This document shows positions 17,391-25,562 of a stretch of 63,354 nucleotides of DNA, piece after piece. How positions within the stretch are numbered: position 1 is the stretch's first letter; each line of letters opens with the position of its first letter. The notes below the pieces were generated by a model. It was not told where the DNA came from. It made no database searches and saw only the letters and a program-made list of their open reading frames with translations. A program made the position numbers and the translations under genes. The stretch comes from Mycobacterium aquaticum (GTDB lineage Bacteria > Actinomycetota > Actinomycetes > Mycobacteriales > Mycobacteriaceae), in the NCBI RefSeq assembly GCF_002086485.1, contig NZ_MVHF01000046.1, forward strand, positions 1 through 63,354. Direction: 5' to 3'.

Positions 17391-18014
17391 ATGCTGGACT
17401 GGCTGGCGCGGGTGGTGCAGCCGCTCAATGCCACGCTGTTCGTCTTGGGCGGTGATGCCGTCAGTTGGGCCGAGCTGCTGGGGTTCGTCACCGGCGGGCT
17501 GTGCGTGGCGCTGACTGTGCGCCGGCACATCGCCAATTTTCCGGTCGGCATCGCCAATTGCGTGTTCTTCCTGGTGCTGTTCGCCTCGGCCCGGCTGTGG
17601 GCCGACGCCGGCCTGCAAGTGCTCTACATCGCGCTGGGGTTCGCCGGGTGGTGGCAGTGGTTGTACGGCAACACGGGCCGCACGCCGCTGGTGGTCACCC
17701 GGGCCCGCCCGGACCAAATCGGTTGGTGCATCGGCGTTGTGGTGGCCGGAACGGCGGCACTGACCGTCATCCTGCGGGCCGCCCACGATTCGGCCCCGTT
17801 CCTCGACGCGCTCACCACGTGCCTGTCGCTGGTGGCGCAGTGGCTGCTGAACGGCAAGTACCTGCAGACCTGGTACTTCTGGATCGCCGCGGACTGCATC
17901 TACGTGCCGCTCTATCTGAGCCGCGATCTCAACCTGACCGCGGCGATCTACGTCGTATTCCTGGCACTGTGCCTGTCCGGGTTGCAGTCCTGGCGCAAGG
18001 TGCGCGTCTCATGA
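17391..18014 (+). CDS. pnuC: Nicotinamide riboside transporter PnuC
   Basis: Membrane protein of 207 residues with about seven hydrophobic helices. The family pattern is visible in FAGWWQWLYG (about residues 84-93) and in WYFWIAADCIYVPLY (about 161-175), tryptophan and asparagine/aspartate clusters that line the riboside channel in PnuC. It should facilitate diffusion of nicotinamide riboside, trapped inside by phosphorylation. The stop overlaps the nadR start as ATGA, so transporter and kinase are coupled, which strongly supports the NAD-salvage role. Confidence 0.92.
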   Translation: MLDWLARVVQPLNATLFVLGGDAVSWAELLGFVTGGLCVALTVRRHIANFPVGIANCVFFLVLFASARLWADAGLQVLYIALGFAGWWQWLYGNTGRTPLVVTRARPDQIGWCIGVVVAGTAALTVILRAAHDSAPFLDALTTCLSLVAQWLLNGKYLQTWYFWIAADCIYVPLYLSRDLNLTAAIYVVFLALCLSGLQSWRKVRVS

Positions 18015-19099
18015 GCGAGTTCGGGCACGGCCTGTTCATCGGCAAGTTCTATCCGCCGCACCGCGGGCACCACGCCGTGATCGAGGCCGCCGCCGCCCGC
18101 TGTGACCGCGTGAGCGTGCTGGTGATGGCTGCCGCGCCGGAAACCGTACCGCTGGCCGACCGGGTGGCCTGGTTGCGCGACACCCACAGCGCCCAGAGCA
18201 ACGTCACGGTTGCCGGAATTCCTTGCGACGCACCGCTGGACGTCACCGACCAACATGTGTGGGCGGCGCAGGTGGCGGCCATGCGGGCCGGATTGCGAGC
18301 CGCGGGCTGCCCAACCGAGGTCGACGCGGTGTTCTGCGGCGACGACTACGGCGACGAGCTGGCGCGCTGGTTCGGCGCCGCGTGTGTGCGGATCACCCGC
18401 AGCCCGGTCAGCGCCTCGGCCGTGCGCCGCGACCTCGCGGGATGCTGGCTCGAGCTGGCGCCGGCCACCCGCGCCGGGCTCACCACGCGCGTCGTCGTGC
18501 TCGGCGCCGAGTCGACCGGGACGACGAGCGTCGCCATTCTGCTGCAGCAGCACTACTCGGCGCGCGGCGGGGTGTGGGCCATCACCGGCAACGTCGAGGA
18601 ATACGGCCGGGAACACACCGAGGTGGTGTGGCAGCGGCAACCGGACCGGGCGATCACCGAATTAGCCTGGAGCCACTCCGATTTCGATGCCATCGGGATC
18701 GAACAGAATCGCCGGGAGGAGGCCGCGGCCCGCACCGGTTCCCCGATCCTGCTGTGCGACACCGACGCGTTCGCCACCGCGGTGTGGGAGCGTCGTTACC
18801 TCGGCACGGCCGCACGCAGCGACCAGGCGTGGACGCGGGTACCGCGGCGCGCGGTATATCTGCTCACCGACCACACGGACGTGCCCTGGCACGACGACGG
18901 GATGCGTGAGGGCGACCTGGAGATCCGGGCGGCCATGACCGGCTGGTTCGCCGACGCACTCACCGCCGCGGGGCACTCGTGGGTGCTCTTGACGGGATCG
19001 TTGGCCGAGCGTGTCGACCTCGCCGTGCGCACCGTCGACCCGTTGCTGAGCCTCGCGATGAGCTTCGGCGAACCGCTGCACGGTCCGGGCTTCGAGTGA
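18011..19099 (+). CDS. nadR: NadR-type NMN adenylyltransferase / ribosylnicotinamide kinase
   Basis: Bifunctional NAD-salvage enzyme of 362 residues. Residues about 1-165 form the nucleotidyltransferase domain with IGKFYPPHRGHH, where HRGH (17-20) is the adenylyl-transfer motif, and SASAVRRDL. Residues about 170-350 form the kinase domain with the P-loop GAESTGTTSV and the downstream CDTDAFATAVW. There is no N-terminal helix-turn-helix, so unlike enterobacterial NadR it should not be a repressor. It is coupled to pnuC. The combination converts imported nicotinamide riboside to NAD. Confidence 0.93.
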   Translation: MSEFGHGLFIGKFYPPHRGHHAVIEAAAARCDRVSVLVMAAAPETVPLADRVAWLRDTHSAQSNVTVAGIPCDAPLDVTDQHVWAAQVAAMRAGLRAAGCPTEVDAVFCGDDYGDELARWFGAACVRITRSPVSASAVRRDLAGCWLELAPATRAGLTTRVVVLGAESTGTTSVAILLQQHYSARGGVWAITGNVEEYGREHTEVVWQRQPDRAITELAWSHSDFDAIGIEQNRREEAAARTGSPILLCDTDAFATAVWERRYLGTAARSDQAWTRVPRRAVYLLTDHTDVPWHDDGMREGDLEIRAAMTGWFADALTAAGHSWVLLTGSLAERVDLAVRTVDPLLSLAMSFGEPLHGPGFE

Positions 19100-19113
19100 G
19101 GATCGCCCGACGC

Positions 19114-20778
19114 TCAGTGCGCCTGCAGGCTCGCGGCAAGACGTTGGCGCACAGTCGGTTTCGGCGCCGTCGCCGCCACGGCCAGCATGGCCTCGACGGT
19201 GGTGAACTTGTCGCGGGGACGCTCGTCGCCGCCGCGCGCGATCTCCGCCTCGTCGATGGCGTGCCATCCCGCGGCGTCCACGACATCGGGCTGACGGCTG
19301 CGCACGAGCTTCTCGAGCTCCCCCGGCTTGCGCACCGGAGCTGCCAGCACCCCGTCGTTGTAGTCGGCGACGAGGTTGTGCACGGTCTCCGACGCACACG
19401 ACTTGTTGGTGCCGATGAAACCGGTAGGCCCGCGCTTGATCCAGCCCGCCACATACGCACCGGTGGCGCCACGCACCCGGCCGCCGTCGTTCGGGACGAC
19501 GGCGGCGTCGTCGTCGAACGGCAACGCGTCGATGGCCTTGCCGCGGTAGCCGATCGAGGTGAGCACCAGGCCCGCGTCGAGCGTCCGCGTCTCGTCGGTG
19601 CCGGTGACCCCGAATTCGATACCGCTCGTGCGGGTTTCACCCACCACCCGCTGCGGCGTCAGCTGGTAGGCCAGCCGAATTCGCGGCGTGGTGATCGGCG
19701 CGGACGCGTCGCCCAGCTTGGCGAGGATCTCGAGCTTGCCGCGGGTCAGCGGATCCTTCTCGGACGCGAGATCGGCGACCACGCGCGCATGGTCGGCCGC
19801 ATCGAGCACGACCTCGCACGCCGAGGTCAGCCCGATCAGCTCGGGCAGGGTGAATGCCGAGAACGCCGGGCCACGGCGGGCGGCGATCACCACCTCCTGC
19901 ACGCGCGAGCCACGCAGGGCGGTCAGCGCGTGATCGGAAATATCGGTGCGCGCCAACACATCCGGATCGGTGGTCAGAATGCGGGCGACGTCGAACGCGA
20001 CGTTGCCGTTGCCCACGATCACCACTCGCTCGTGCGTGAGATCGACCGGCAGATCGGTGAACTCGGGATGCCCGTTGATCCAGGCCACCATCTCGGTGGC
20101 GGTTCCGGTACCCGGGCGGTCCATGCCCTCGATGTCCAGCCGCCGATCGTTGGGCGCACCAACGGCGTACAGCACGGCATGATGGTGTTCCAGCAGCTCG
20201 GCGTGGGTCAGGTGCTTGCCGACCTCGACGTTGAGGAAGAACCGGAAGTTGCGCTGCTTGCCGATGGTGTCGAACAGCTTGGTCACCCGTTTGGTGCTCT
20301 GATGGTCCGGTGCTACGCCGGCGCGCACCAGACCGTACGGCGTCGGCAGCTTCTCGAAGACGTTGACCCGCACGCCTTTTTGCGTCAGCAGCTCGTCGGC
20401 GGCGTACATCGCTGCAGGCCCTGAACCCACGATGGCCACGGTCAGCGGCCCGCCGGAGCGCCGGTCGATCTTCGGCGCCTCGAGTACCGGCGCCAATTTG
20501 GAAGTCGGCGGCAGCTTGCCTTCCCGCTTGGGATAGAACGCGGCATTGAGTTCGATGAACGGCAGCTGCTTGTCGGTCAGCCGGGTGTCCGCCGCGATGG
20601 CGCCGACCGGGCACGCGCTGACGCACGCACCGCAGTCGACGCATGCATCGGGATCGATGTAGAGCATCTCGGCGGTCGCGAAGCCCGGCTCATCCGGTGA
20701 CGGATGGATGCAGTTGACCGGACACGCGTAGACACAGGACCCGTCGCTGCAACACGACTGGGTGATCACATGGGGCAC
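19114..20778 (-). CDS. fprB: Ferredoxin-NADP reductase with N-terminal ferredoxin domain (FprB)
   Basis: Fusion protein of 554 residues. Residues 1-90 are a seven-iron-type ferredoxin domain with CCSDGSCVYACPVNC and CVDCGACVSACPVGA. The remainder is an adrenodoxin-reductase-like flavoprotein with VAIVGSGPAAMYAADEL for FAD and VVIVGNGNVAFDVARIL for NADP. GWIKRGPTGFIGTNK is the reductase family's C-terminal signature. The GTG start at 20778 directly precedes the first Cys motif. It follows the AurF-like gene after 17 bases on the same strand, suggesting electron supply to that oxygenase. Confidence 0.94.
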   Translation of the reverse strand: MPHVITQSCCSDGSCVYACPVNCIHPSPDEPGFATAEMLYIDPDACVDCGACVSACPVGAIAADTRLTDKQLPFIELNAAFYPKREGKLPPTSKLAPVLEAPKIDRRSGGPLTVAIVGSGPAAMYAADELLTQKGVRVNVFEKLPTPYGLVRAGVAPDHQSTKRVTKLFDTIGKQRNFRFFLNVEVGKHLTHAELLEHHHAVLYAVGAPNDRRLDIEGMDRPGTGTATEMVAWINGHPEFTDLPVDLTHERVVIVGNGNVAFDVARILTTDPDVLARTDISDHALTALRGSRVQEVVIAARRGPAFSAFTLPELIGLTSACEVVLDAADHARVVADLASEKDPLTRGKLEILAKLGDASAPITTPRIRLAYQLTPQRVVGETRTSGIEFGVTGTDETRTLDAGLVLTSIGYRGKAIDALPFDDDAAVVPNDGGRVRGATGAYVAGWIKRGPTGFIGTNKSCASETVHNLVADYNDGVLAAPVRKPGELEKLVRSRQPDVVDAAGWHAIDEAEIARGGDERPRDKFTTVEAMLAVAATAPKPTVRQRLAASLQAH

Positions 20779-20795
20779 AGTGCGGCTCTCGTCGG

Positions 20796-21812
20796 TTAGG
20801 CGACAGCGACGAGGTGCTCGCGCTGCGGCTCGCTGCGGTAGCGGCTCGGCGGCCCGTCGATCTTGCAGATCTTCCACATGAGCTTGGCGATCGGGTTCAT
20901 CAACCCGGTGTCGGTGCACAGCATCCGCACGTCACCGAACATGTCGCGCAGCATCTTGCGGGACTCCGGCGCATCGAAGAACAGGTCCTTGCGCACCGAG
21001 CGCGGGATGTCGAATTCCTTCCAGAACGCGCGCGGCGGCACGATGATGGCCGAGCACAGGATGCGCATGGTCAGCGGCACGAACAACGACAGCAGCCAGC
21101 GCTGCCTGCGGCGCAGGTGCGGCACCCGCTTGTGCAGGTACTGGTGCGCGAACGAGATGTGGCGGGCCTCCTCGGCAACGTGGATGGCCATCACCCGCTC
21201 CATGATCGGGTGCAGTTCCTTGCCCTCGCGCAGCACGTTCTTCTGCGTGTGGTCGATGGGCTCCTCGCCGGCCAGCACGCCGAAGAAGAACGGGATGGGC
21301 AGCGGACCCGCGGCGAGCGGGATCAGCGGCTGCAGCCACTTGAGCAGCCGCGGCATGCCCGGCACGTCCTTGCCGATGCGGTTGACCATCTCCTGGAACA
21401 TCAGGGTGTGGTTGCACTCCTCGACGGATTCGTGCAAGCAGTACCGGTACTCCGGCGAGCCGTTGGGCACCCAGAACGAGTACTCCATGAGGCCGCGGAT
21501 CAGGATGTTCTCGAAGTGCAGGCCCACCTTGGCGACGTTGGCCTGCCGCCACATGCCGATCTCGATCTGCCGCTGCAACGGCTGGGCCTGGTACCACGGG
21601 TGGCCACCGATCGGGTCGGTCGCCGGCAGCACCCAGCGCGGATCGTTGGGGGTGACAGCAAACTCCGGCGAATCCCACTCGATGTCGACATAGGGGTTGA
21701 AGTTGCGCCGCACCGACCCCTCGGACAGTGTGGTGAGCATGTCGACGTACTCAGTGTCGTCGGTGACGTCCATGTTCTTGCGCCAGCGCCTGATCATCTT
21801 GGTCCGAGCCAT
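20796..21812 (-). CDS. AurF-like di-iron oxygenase
   Basis: Protein of 338 residues of the para-aminobenzoate N-oxygenase (AurF) type. Helical ferritin-like core ligands are visible: HFENILIRG, CLHESVEECNHTLMFQEM, and HVAEEARHISFAHQYLHKR with its ExxRH pattern. Together these make a carboxylate-His di-iron site. By memory it corresponds to Rv0885. The ATG at 21812 follows GGAGAGG. It is first in an operon with fprB. The natural substrate in mycobacteria is unknown; AurF-family members oxidise aryl amines or other N or C-H groups. Confidence 0.85.
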   Translation of the reverse strand: MARTKMIRRWRKNMDVTDDTEYVDMLTTLSEGSVRRNFNPYVDIEWDSPEFAVTPNDPRWVLPATDPIGGHPWYQAQPLQRQIEIGMWRQANVAKVGLHFENILIRGLMEYSFWVPNGSPEYRYCLHESVEECNHTLMFQEMVNRIGKDVPGMPRLLKWLQPLIPLAAGPLPIPFFFGVLAGEEPIDHTQKNVLREGKELHPIMERVMAIHVAEEARHISFAHQYLHKRVPHLRRRQRWLLSLFVPLTMRILCSAIIVPPRAFWKEFDIPRSVRKDLFFDAPESRKMLRDMFGDVRMLCTDTGLMNPIAKLMWKICKIDGPPSRYRSEPQREHLVAVA

Positions 21813-21860
21813 GTTGCAGACCTCTCCCTCTCCTATGAGGTTTACATCTACCTGCCTTGT

Positions 21861-21883
21861 GTATAACGGTACCGCAGGTATCG
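21861..21883 (-). promoter_or_regulatory. Shared promoter-proximal motif (AurF-like gene copy)
   Basis: On the plus strand the block GTATAACGGTACCGCAGGTA followed by TCG closely matches 45183-45204 upstream of the P450 gene. Both copies begin exactly 49 bp upstream of a minus-strand ATG. On the coding strand it ends in TTATAC, a possible -10 element. It is either a promoter class or the site of a shared regulator. Confidence 0.5.
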
Positions 21884-21932
21884 ACTAAATGTCTACGTCG
21901 GATTTCAAAAGTTTGCCGAGAGGGTGGATGAC

Positions 21933-22697
21933 GTGGCCGCACTGAAGACAGAGTCCGAGATAGCAGCCATGGCAGCCGCCGGTTCTGTCGTCGCAGAGGC
22001 ATTGCGAGCGGTGGTGGCCGAGGCCGCTCCCGGGCGTACGACAGCCGATCTGGACCGTGTTGCCGCCGACGTGCTGGCCGCCCACGGCGCCACCTCGCCC
22101 TTCCTCAACTACCACCCCCGCTGGGCTCCCAGCCCGTTCCCCGCGGTGCTGTGTGTGAGCGTCAACGACGCCGTCGTCCACGGCGTGCCCAACGACACCG
22201 TGCTCGCCGACGGGGACCTGGTCTCGGTGGACTTCGGGGCAATCTTGAACGGCTGGTGCGGCGACGCCGCCCGCAGCTTCGTCGTCGGCACACCGCGGCC
22301 GGCCGACACCGCGCTGATCAAGGCCACCGACGCGGCGCTCGCAGCGGGCATCGCCGCGGCCCGGCCCGGCAACACCCTCGGTGATGTCGGCCACGCCATC
22401 TCAGCCGTGGCGCGCCAGGCCGGCTATGGCCTGTTGGCCGACCACGGTGGTCACGGCATCGGCCGCACGATGCACGAGGCGCCGCACGTGCCCAACGAAG
22501 GCAGGCGCGGCAAGGGCCTCAAACTGCGGTCCGGGCTGGTGATCGCCATCGAGCCGATGCTGATCGCCGACGGCACCGACGACTACGTGCACGACTCCGA
22601 CGGCTGGACGCTGCGCACCGCGACCGGCGCACGCGCCGCCCACAGCGAGCACACCGTCGCCGTCACCCCCAATGGAGCGCAGATTCTGACACTTTAA
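21933..22697 (+). CDS. Methionine aminopeptidase-like protein (M24 family)
   Basis: M24-family metallopeptidase of 254 residues. The five metal ligands can be followed: Asp in VSVDFGA and in CGDAARSF, His in GGHGIGRTMHE, Glu in IAIEPM and in HSEHTVAV. The length and order match type I methionine aminopeptidases that trim initiator Met. I prefer the GTG at 21933 to the one at 21924, since GAGAGG at 21918-21923 is then about 9 bases away. Mycobacteria usually have two canonical map genes elsewhere; this may be an additional or secondary enzyme. serC follows 9 bases later. Confidence 0.85.
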   Translation: MAALKTESEIAAMAAAGSVVAEALRAVVAEAAPGRTTADLDRVAADVLAAHGATSPFLNYHPRWAPSPFPAVLCVSVNDAVVHGVPNDTVLADGDLVSVDFGAILNGWCGDAARSFVVGTPRPADTALIKATDAALAAGIAAARPGNTLGDVGHAISAVARQAGYGLLADHGGHGIGRTMHEAPHVPNEGRRGKGLKLRSGLVIAIEPMLIADGTDDYVHDSDGWTLRTATGARAAHSEHTVAVTPNGAQILTL

Positions 22698-22706
22698 GCT
22701 GGTCCC

Positions 22707-23813
22707 ATGGCTGAACTGACGATCCCCGCCGACCTCAAGCCCCGCGACGGCCGTTTCGGCTGTGGACCGTCCAAGGTGCGCCCTGAGCAGCTGACTGCGC
22801 TGGTCGCGGCCGGTGACCTGTTCGGCACCAGCCACCGGCAGGCACCGGTGAAGAATCTGGTCGGCCGGGTGCGTGAGGGATTGCGTCAGCTGTTCTCGTT
22901 GCCCGACGGCTACGAGGTGGTCCTTGGCAACGGTGGCTCGACGGCGTTCTGGGACGCCGCGGCGTTCGGTCTCGTCGACAAGCGATCGCTGCACCTGACC
23001 TACGGCGAGTTCAGCTCGAAGTTCGCCTCGTGCGTCGCGAAGAACCCGTTCGTCGGCGACCCGATCATCATCAAGGCAGATCCGGGCAGCGCGCCCGCAC
23101 CGACCTCGGATCCCTCGGTCGACGTCGTCGCGTGGGCGCACAACGAGACCTCGACGGGTGTCGCGGTGCCGGTCCAGCGTCCCGACGGCGACGCGCTCGT
23201 GCTCATCGACGCCACGTCGGCGGCAGGCGGTCTGCCGGTGGACATCACCGATGTGGACGCCTACTACTTCGCCCCGCAGAAGACTTTCGCCAGCGACGGC
23301 GGCCTGTGGATCGCGGTGCTCTCCCCCGCCGCCCTGGCCCGCATCGAGGCCATCGCCGCCACCGACCGCTGGGTGCCCGACTTCCTGTCGCTGCCGATCG
23401 CGGTGGACAACAGCGTCAAGAACCAGACCTACAACACCCCTGCCATCGCCACGCTCGTGCTGCTGGCCGAGCAGATCGATTGGCTCAATGGCAACGGCGG
23501 GCTGGACTGGGCCGTCAAGCGCACGGCCGATTCGTCGCAGCGGCTGTACTCATGGGCGGAGAGCACCTCGTTCGCCACCCCGTTCGTCACCGATCCGGCG
23601 CTGCGCTCGCAGGTGGTCGGCACCATCGACTTCGACGATTCCGTCGATGCCGCTGCCGTGGCGAAGACGTTGCGGGCCAACGGCATTGTCGACACCGAGC
23701 CGTACCGCAAGCTTGGCCGCAACCAGCTGCGCATCGGCATGTTCCCCGCGGTCGACCCTGACGATGTCAGTGCGCTGACCCGCTGCGTGGACTGGGTCGT
23801 CGAACGCCTCTGA
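22707..23813 (+). CDS. serC: Phosphoserine aminotransferase
   Basis: PLP enzyme of 368 residues that converts 3-phosphohydroxypyruvate to phosphoserine in serine synthesis. It belongs to the mycobacterial/archaeal-type SerC subgroup. The PLP lysine lies in APQKTFASDGG (about residue 193), preceded by the Asp/Ala loop LIDATSAAGG that holds the cofactor ring. FGCGPSKVR near residue 14 is the substrate-binding start. It lies 9 bases after the Map-like gene and upstream of the SepH gene, the same neighbours as in M. tuberculosis Rv0883c-Rv0884c. Confidence 0.94.
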   Translation: MAELTIPADLKPRDGRFGCGPSKVRPEQLTALVAAGDLFGTSHRQAPVKNLVGRVREGLRQLFSLPDGYEVVLGNGGSTAFWDAAAFGLVDKRSLHLTYGEFSSKFASCVAKNPFVGDPIIIKADPGSAPAPTSDPSVDVVAWAHNETSTGVAVPVQRPDGDALVLIDATSAAGGLPVDITDVDAYYFAPQKTFASDGGLWIAVLSPAALARIEAIAATDRWVPDFLSLPIAVDNSVKNQTYNTPAIATLVLLAEQIDWLNGNGGLDWAVKRTADSSQRLYSWAESTSFATPFVTDPALRSQVVGTIDFDDSVDAAAVAKTLRANGIVDTEPYRKLGRNQLRIGMFPAVDPDDVSALTRCVDWVVERL

Positions 23814-23880
23814 CGCCGCTACCGCGTGTCAGCACGGTTACGGGCTGATAACGCAGTATGGTGCGCCAAGGAGGTCGGTA

Positions 23881-24687
23881 ATGCGAGAACTCAAAGTCGT
23901 CGGGCTCGATGTCGACGGCAAGCGCATCATCTGCGAAACCGACGACTCCTCGGAGTTGTTCAGTGTGCGCGTAGATGACCGGCTGCGTGCTGCGGCGCGT
24001 GGTGACCGAGTCGCCTCGAATCAAACCCAGATGGATCTAGAGGTGCACAGCGTGCTGCGTCCCAAGGAGATTCAAGCCAAGATCCGCGCAGGCGCCTCGG
24101 TGGAGCAGCTGGCAGCCGCTGCCGGCGTGCCGATCGAACGCGTGGAACGGTTCGCCCACCCGGTGTTGCTGGAGCGGGCCCGGGCTGCGGAGCTGGCCAC
24201 CGCCGCGCACCCCGTGCTCGCCGACGGGCCCGCGGTGCTGACCCTGCTGGAGACGGTGACCACGGCTCTGGTCGCTCGCGGGCTCGACCCGGACGCCACC
24301 AGCTGGGACGCCTGGCGCAACGAGGACAGCCGGTGGACCGTGCAGTTGTCGTGGAAGGCGGGACGCTCTGACAACGTCGCGCACTTCCGGTTCACCCCGG
24401 GCGCGCACGGTGGAACGGTCACCGCAGCCGACGACACCGCGCACGAACTGATCAATCCGGACTTCAACCGGCCGTTGCGTCCCGTGGCATCACTGCCGCA
24501 GCTCGACTTCGATGCGCCCGCACCCGTACCCGTACCCGAGCCGGTCCTCGCGCCGCCGCAGGAACCCGAGCCCGTGGTCGCCGAGCCCGCACCGCCGAAG
24601 CCCGCCCGGTCGCGCAAGGCGCGACCTGCCGTGCCGGCCTGGGAGGACGTGCTGCTGGGTGTGCGCTCGTCCGGCGGCCAGCGCTGA
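23881..24687 (+). CDS. sepH: SepH-like cell-division protein (DUF3071)
   Basis: Protein of 268 residues. Residues 1-60 form the conserved DUF3071 start (MRELKVVGLDVDGKRIICE). A helix-turn-helix-like segment follows (SVEQLAAAAGVPIERVERFA, about residues 73-92), then a conserved WTVQLSW block (about 157-163). The C-terminal 70 residues are proline-rich and end with the basic SRKARPAVPAWEDVLLGV. In Streptomyces and M. smegmatis, SepH binds and stimulates FtsZ assembly. An AAGGAGG ribosome site precedes the ATG. The family identity is firm; the role is transferred from those studies. Confidence 0.9.
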   Translation: MRELKVVGLDVDGKRIICETDDSSELFSVRVDDRLRAAARGDRVASNQTQMDLEVHSVLRPKEIQAKIRAGASVEQLAAAAGVPIERVERFAHPVLLERARAAELATAAHPVLADGPAVLTLLETVTTALVARGLDPDATSWDAWRNEDSRWTVQLSWKAGRSDNVAHFRFTPGAHGGTVTAADDTAHELINPDFNRPLRPVASLPQLDFDAPAPVPVPEPVLAPPQEPEPVVAEPAPPKPARSRKARPAVPAWEDVLLGVRSSGGQR

Positions 24688-24726
24688 GGTTGACCTGAAC
24701 CGTTCTTGAGGTCATAGCGTCGGCGC

Positions 24727-25518
24727 ATGACCTCGATCGGCCTGGCGACCAGCACACCGTTCACCGACGACGCGGCCCTCGTCGCCGATGAAGCCCGACA
24801 CGCCGAAAGCCTCGGCTACGCCATGCTGTGGCGTTCCGGAAACCTGCCGATGGTCCCCGTGGCGGTACGCGCGACCAGGACCATCTCAATCGCCACTGGC
24901 ATCATCCCGGTGGTGCGGGTGCCTGCCGCCGACGTCATCGCCGTGCACACCGAACTCGAAGACACCGACCCCGGCCGCTTCGTCGTCGGCCTTGGCGGTG
25001 CCCACGGACCCCATCCGATCGCCACGCTCAACGCCTACCTCGACGAACTGGACGCCGTCGGCATCGACAACCGGGTGCTCGCCGCGCTGGGACCGAACAT
25101 GCTGGCCCTCGCGCGAGACCGGGCCCGGGGCGCGTACCCGTACCTGGTGACGCCGTCCTATGTCACCGCCGCCCGGAGCACGCTGGGGCCCGACAGGACG
25201 CTGGCGGTCCTGCTGATGGTCATCCCGGTCACCGACCGCGAGACGGCCCGGCGGGCGGCCGCCGGACCGCTGGAGTTCCTGACCGCACAGGGCGGGTACC
25301 GCCGCAACCTGCTGCGACAGGGGTTCACCGAGGCCGACATCGACACCGTCAGCGACCGGCTGCTCGACGGCATCGCGGCCTGGGGTTCGCCGGGACGCAT
25401 CGCCGAGCGCATCGCCGAGTACCAGGCGGCAGGGGCCGATCAGGTGGTCCTGCGAATCCTGGGCGTCGACGACCTGGCGGTGTGGCGTACGCGACTCGCC
25501 GACACGCTCATCAGTTAG
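24727..25518 (+). CDS. F420-dependent LLM-class oxidoreductase
   Basis: Luciferase-like protein of 263 residues, short for the superfamily, resembling the mycobacterial TIGR03620-type group. It starts with IGLATSTPF, continues with ESLGYAMLWRSGN and IATGIIPV, and GRFVVGLGGAHG is the conserved strand-loop near residue 87. The C-terminal WGSPGRIAERIAEYQAAGAD is the usual F420-LLM closing helix. It should use cofactor F420 to reduce or oxidise an unknown substrate. The ATG start lies 39 bases after sepH. Confidence 0.82.
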   Translation: MTSIGLATSTPFTDDAALVADEARHAESLGYAMLWRSGNLPMVPVAVRATRTISIATGIIPVVRVPAADVIAVHTELEDTDPGRFVVGLGGAHGPHPIATLNAYLDELDAVGIDNRVLAALGPNMLALARDRARGAYPYLVTPSYVTAARSTLGPDRTLAVLLMVIPVTDRETARRAAAGPLEFLTAQGGYRRNLLRQGFTEADIDTVSDRLLDGIAAWGSPGRIAERIAEYQAAGADQVVLRILGVDDLAVWRTRLADTLIS

Positions 25519-25537
25519 TTATAGTGACTAATAACTA
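25516..25537. promoter_or_regulatory. Inverted repeat in the A+T-rich patch before the methyltransferase gene
   Basis: TAGTTAT (25516-25522) and ATAACTA (25531-25537) are exact reverse complements with an 8-base spacer, followed by the overlapping palindrome AACTAGTT (25533-25540). The surrounding 30 bp is much richer in A+T than the neighbouring genes. It is a likely promoter plus operator for the methyltransferase gene. Confidence 0.45.
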
Positions 25538-25562
25538 GTTGAGCTATGCATCTGGAGGGGTC

